Source: Geminicoccus sp036263595 (GTDB taxonomy: Bacteria > Pseudomonadota > Alphaproteobacteria > Geminicoccales > Geminicoccaceae). From it: 64,000 nt of DNA. The notes below the pieces were generated by a model. It saw only the letters and a program-made list of their open reading frames with translations, ran no database searches and was not told the origin of the DNA. The stretch covers positions 10,099 to 74,098 of the forward strand of contig NZ_DATAGQ010000242.1 in assembly GCF_036263595.1 (NCBI RefSeq). Reading direction: 5' to 3'. Made by a program: the position numbers and the translations under genes. The first letter of the stretch is position 1. Each line of letters starts with the position of its first letter. Shown here piece by piece: positions 62,317 through 64,000 of this stretch.

Positions 62317-63378
62317 TCAGTCGTCGATGGTGCGGTCTTCGTCAAGCAGTGCCGCAGCCCCGGCTACGCCAGCGCTCTGCCGGATGAACTGCTCCAGCTC
62401 GGCCGCCACCTCCGGGTTCTGCGCCAGATAGTTCTTGGCGTTCTCACGCCCCTGGCCGATCCGGGTGTCCTTGTAGGAGAACCAGGAGCCCGACTTCTCG
62501 ACAACGCCGGCACGGAGGCCGAGGTCGATCAGTTCGCCGGTCTTGGACACGCCCTGCCCGTACATGACGTCGAACTCGACGACGCGGAACGGCGGCGCCA
62601 CCTTGTTCTTGACGACCTTCACGCGCGTCTGGTTGCCGACGACCTCTTCCTTGTCCTTGATCTGGCCGATGCGGCGCACGTCCAGGCGGACCGAGGCGTA
62701 GAACTTCAGCGCATTGCCACCGCTGGTGGTCTCCGGGCTGCCGAACATCACGCCGATCTTGGAGCGGATCTGGTTGGTGAAGATCACCATGCAGCGCGAG
62801 CGGCTGATGCTGGCGGTGAGCTTGCGCAGCGCCTGGCTCATCAGACGAGCCTGCAGACCAGGCATCTGGTCGCCCATCTCGCCTTCGAGCTCGGCCTTGG
62901 GCACCAGTGCCGCCACCGAATCGATCACGACCACGTCGATGGCGCCGGAGCGCACCAGCGTGTCGGTGATCTCCAGCCCCTGCTCGCCCGTGTCCGGCTG
63001 CGAGATCAGGAGATCGTCGATGTTGACGCCCAGCTTCTTCGCATAGGTCGGGTCGAGCGCGTGCTCGGCGTCGACGAACGCGCAGGTGCCGCCGACCTTC
63101 TGCGCCTCGGCGATGACGTGGAGGCAGATCGTCGTCTTGCCCGACGCTTCCGGCCCGTAGACCTCGACGACCCGGCCGCGCGGCAGGCCGCCGATGCCCA
63201 GCGCGATGTCGAGGCCGAGCGAACCCGTCGAGACGGTCTCGATGTCGTCGCCAGCCCGCGACTGGCCCAGCCGCATGACCGAGCCCTTGCCGAACGCGCG
63301 CTCGATCTGGCTCAGCGCCGCATCCAGCGCACGCTGCCGGTCGCCGCCCTCGCGCCGCTGAACCGATACTTCCGCCAT
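62317..63378 (-). CDS. recA: Recombinase RecA
   Basis: A 353-residue DNA strand-exchange ATPase that also activates LexA cleavage. Walker A GPEASGKTT is at residues 75-83, Walker B IDVVVIDSVAALVPKAE near 145, and the DNA-binding loop 2 region FTNQIRSKIGVMFGSPETTS near 200. GAGGAG precedes the ATG at 63378; a longer frame upstream has no coding character. No direct-repeat SOS box GTTC-N7-GTTC is seen in the 150 bases upstream. Confidence 0.98.
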   Translation of the reverse strand: MAEVSVQRREGGDRQRALDAALSQIERAFGKGSVMRLGQSRAGDDIETVSTGSLGLDIALGIGGLPRGRVVEVYGPEASGKTTICLHVIAEAQKVGGTCAFVDAEHALDPTYAKKLGVNIDDLLISQPDTGEQGLEITDTLVRSGAIDVVVIDSVAALVPKAELEGEMGDQMPGLQARLMSQALRKLTASISRSRCMVIFTNQIRSKIGVMFGSPETTSGGNALKFYASVRLDVRRIGQIKDKEEVVGNQTRVKVVKNKVAPPFRVVEFDVMYGQGVSKTGELIDLGLRAGVVEKSGSWFSYKDTRIGQGRENAKNYLAQNPEVAAELEQFIRQSAGVAGAAALLDEDRTIDD

Positions 63379-63531
63379 GATTGACTCCTCAGCGGTTGGG
63401 ACGGATGCTGCCGATCCCATACCTTCCGGCGGCCCGACCTCGTCGAGCCGATACACGAAAACAATGGAGCATGCGATCTGCCGGTGGAATCCGGAGATCT
63501 GCATGGCCAACGACGCAGGACGAGGCTTCGA

Positions 63532-63720
63532 CTAGAAGTCGAAGCACCGCCCGTTCTTTTCCCAGTCGCCGAACCGGGTGGGTTCCGGTCCCTTGGGTCC
63601 GCCCTGCTCACCCTCCGGCTGCACCGGCCCCACGGCCGGTGGCAACTGCTCGGGCTGCACGAGCTTCTCCGCCGGAGCCGGCCGATCAGCCTTGGCCAGC
63701 TCCGTTTCCTTCACGATCAT
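63532..63720 (-). CDS. DUF1674/SDHAF4-like succinate dehydrogenase assembly factor
   Basis: A 62-residue protein ending with the diagnostic GPEPTRFGDWEKNGRCFDF. The mitochondrial homologue SDHAF4 helps flavinylated SdhA join the complex; the bacterial role is inferred. The N-terminal part is proline- and glutamate-rich. The start overlaps the DUF1476 stop by four bases (ATGA). The sdh genes are not in the window. Confidence 0.88.
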   Translation of the reverse strand: MIVKETELAKADRPAPAEKLVQPEQLPPAVGPVQPEGEQGGPKGPEPTRFGDWEKNGRCFDF

Positions 63721-64000
63721 GCTGCCTTCACCGATTCACGGGCCTGGGCCTCCGCCTCCTGCAGGAACCGCTGGATCAGGTGGTCCGACAGCGGCTTGCC
63801 GGCATTGCTCACGTCCGCGCGGATCTTCTCGATCACGTCGTCGTCGCCCGGCCGCTCGAAGTCGGACATGACGATTTCCTTGGCATAGGCCAGCGCGTCG
63901 TCGCCCTTCAGCCCCAGATACTCATTGGCGATCTTCAGGCCCACCAGCTTGTTGCGCCGATTGCGGACCTGGAAATAGATCTCCTGGTCATGCCGGAACC
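63717..64000 (-). CDS. DUF1476/F1-ATPase zeta-type inhibitor subunit (5' end cut by window)
   Basis: Ninety-four visible residues, from HDQEIYFQVRNRRNKLVGLK through EYLGLKGDDALAYAKEIVMS to the C-terminal QEAEAQARESVKAA. They match the alphaproteobacterial zeta subunit that blocks reverse rotation of F1F0-ATPase. The conserved four-helix region is complete; the N-terminal inhibitory segment lies beyond base 64000. A GTG in the frame at 63944 is internal and not the start. Confidence 0.9.
   Translation of the reverse strand, partial: FRHDQEIYFQVRNRRNKLVGLKIANEYLGLKGDDALAYAKEIVMSDFERPGDDDVIEKIRADVSNAGKPLSDHLIQRFLQEAEAQARESVKAA

Overview
The window is a high-GC chromosomal segment, most likely from an alphaproteobacterium of the Rhodospirillales/Geminicoccales type. 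The evidence is taxonomic context rather than a marker search. It carries the alphaproteobacterial F1-ATPase zeta-type inhibitor (DUF1476) next to an SDHAF4-like protein (DUF1674), recA followed by alaS, a three-gene petABC cytochrome bc1 operon, and a DUF3553 protein. No rRNA, tRNA, CRISPR array, prophage or intact insertion sequence was seen. Most genes are tightly packed, many with 1-4 base ATGA/GTGA overlaps.

Layout. 1-400: tail of a sugar transferase, then an intergenic stretch with three copies of an 18-bp repeat; a fourth, diverged copy lies at 59515. 389-6764 (minus): a catabolic-looking operon (amidase, two Gfo/Idh dehydrogenases, an HpcH-type aldolase, a D-2-hydroxyacid dehydrogenase) that also contains an MT-A70 DNA methyltransferase and a MAPEG protein. 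6872-9722 (minus): cytochrome bc1. 9887-13012 (plus): trmL, hemF, ppa, a CBS-pair protein and DUF1993. 13081-15883 (minus): an ABC uptake system with a Tat-exported binding protein. 16235-18559: a decayed paralogue beside its intact secreted relative, another Gfo/Idh oxidoreductase and an HNH protein of atypical composition. 18560-19140: an unusual intergenic stretch with several hairpins and a 21-codon reading frame preceded by a near-perfect extended Shine-Dalgarno sequence. 19141-23006: two genes that together equal the two halves of the plant Tm-1 protein, plus an ABC exporter.

23003-28536 (minus): eight type II secretion genes (gspG, H, I, J, K, L, M and a GspC-like protein) without D, E or F. 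28623-40867: nagA, a SWIM-SNF2 ATPase, a protein made almost wholly of two tandem RTX modules, ohr, a YaiI-family protein, acetamidase/formamidase, a VOC protein with a FAD monooxygenase, and an HPF-cold-shock fusion. 40886-46180: a MliC-like lipoprotein, small unknown genes, metY and modABC. 46181-47132 holds no convincing gene. 47133-50398 (minus): cheW, a hybrid cheA with a receiver domain and a small reading frame. 50516-57631: DUF3553, a class A penicillin-binding protein, a TetR repressor and the divergent RND efflux pair it probably controls through an operator lying on the -10 box. 57753-59488: a carnitine-type dehydrogenase plus BKACE pair. 59636-64000 (minus): alaS, recA, an SDHAF4-like gene and a DUF1476 gene cut by the window end.

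Functional links. The pet operon and nearby hemF serve respiration. The T2SS genes could export folded proteins, although the RTX protein would be expected to use a type I exporter not present here. The TetR/MFP/RND set forms a self-contained regulated drug efflux unit lacking an outer-membrane channel. The best candidates for something undescribed are the 18926-19008 mini-gene with its structured surroundings, the methyltransferase embedded in a catabolic operon, the Tm-1-like pair coupled to an exporter, and the double-module RTX protein.
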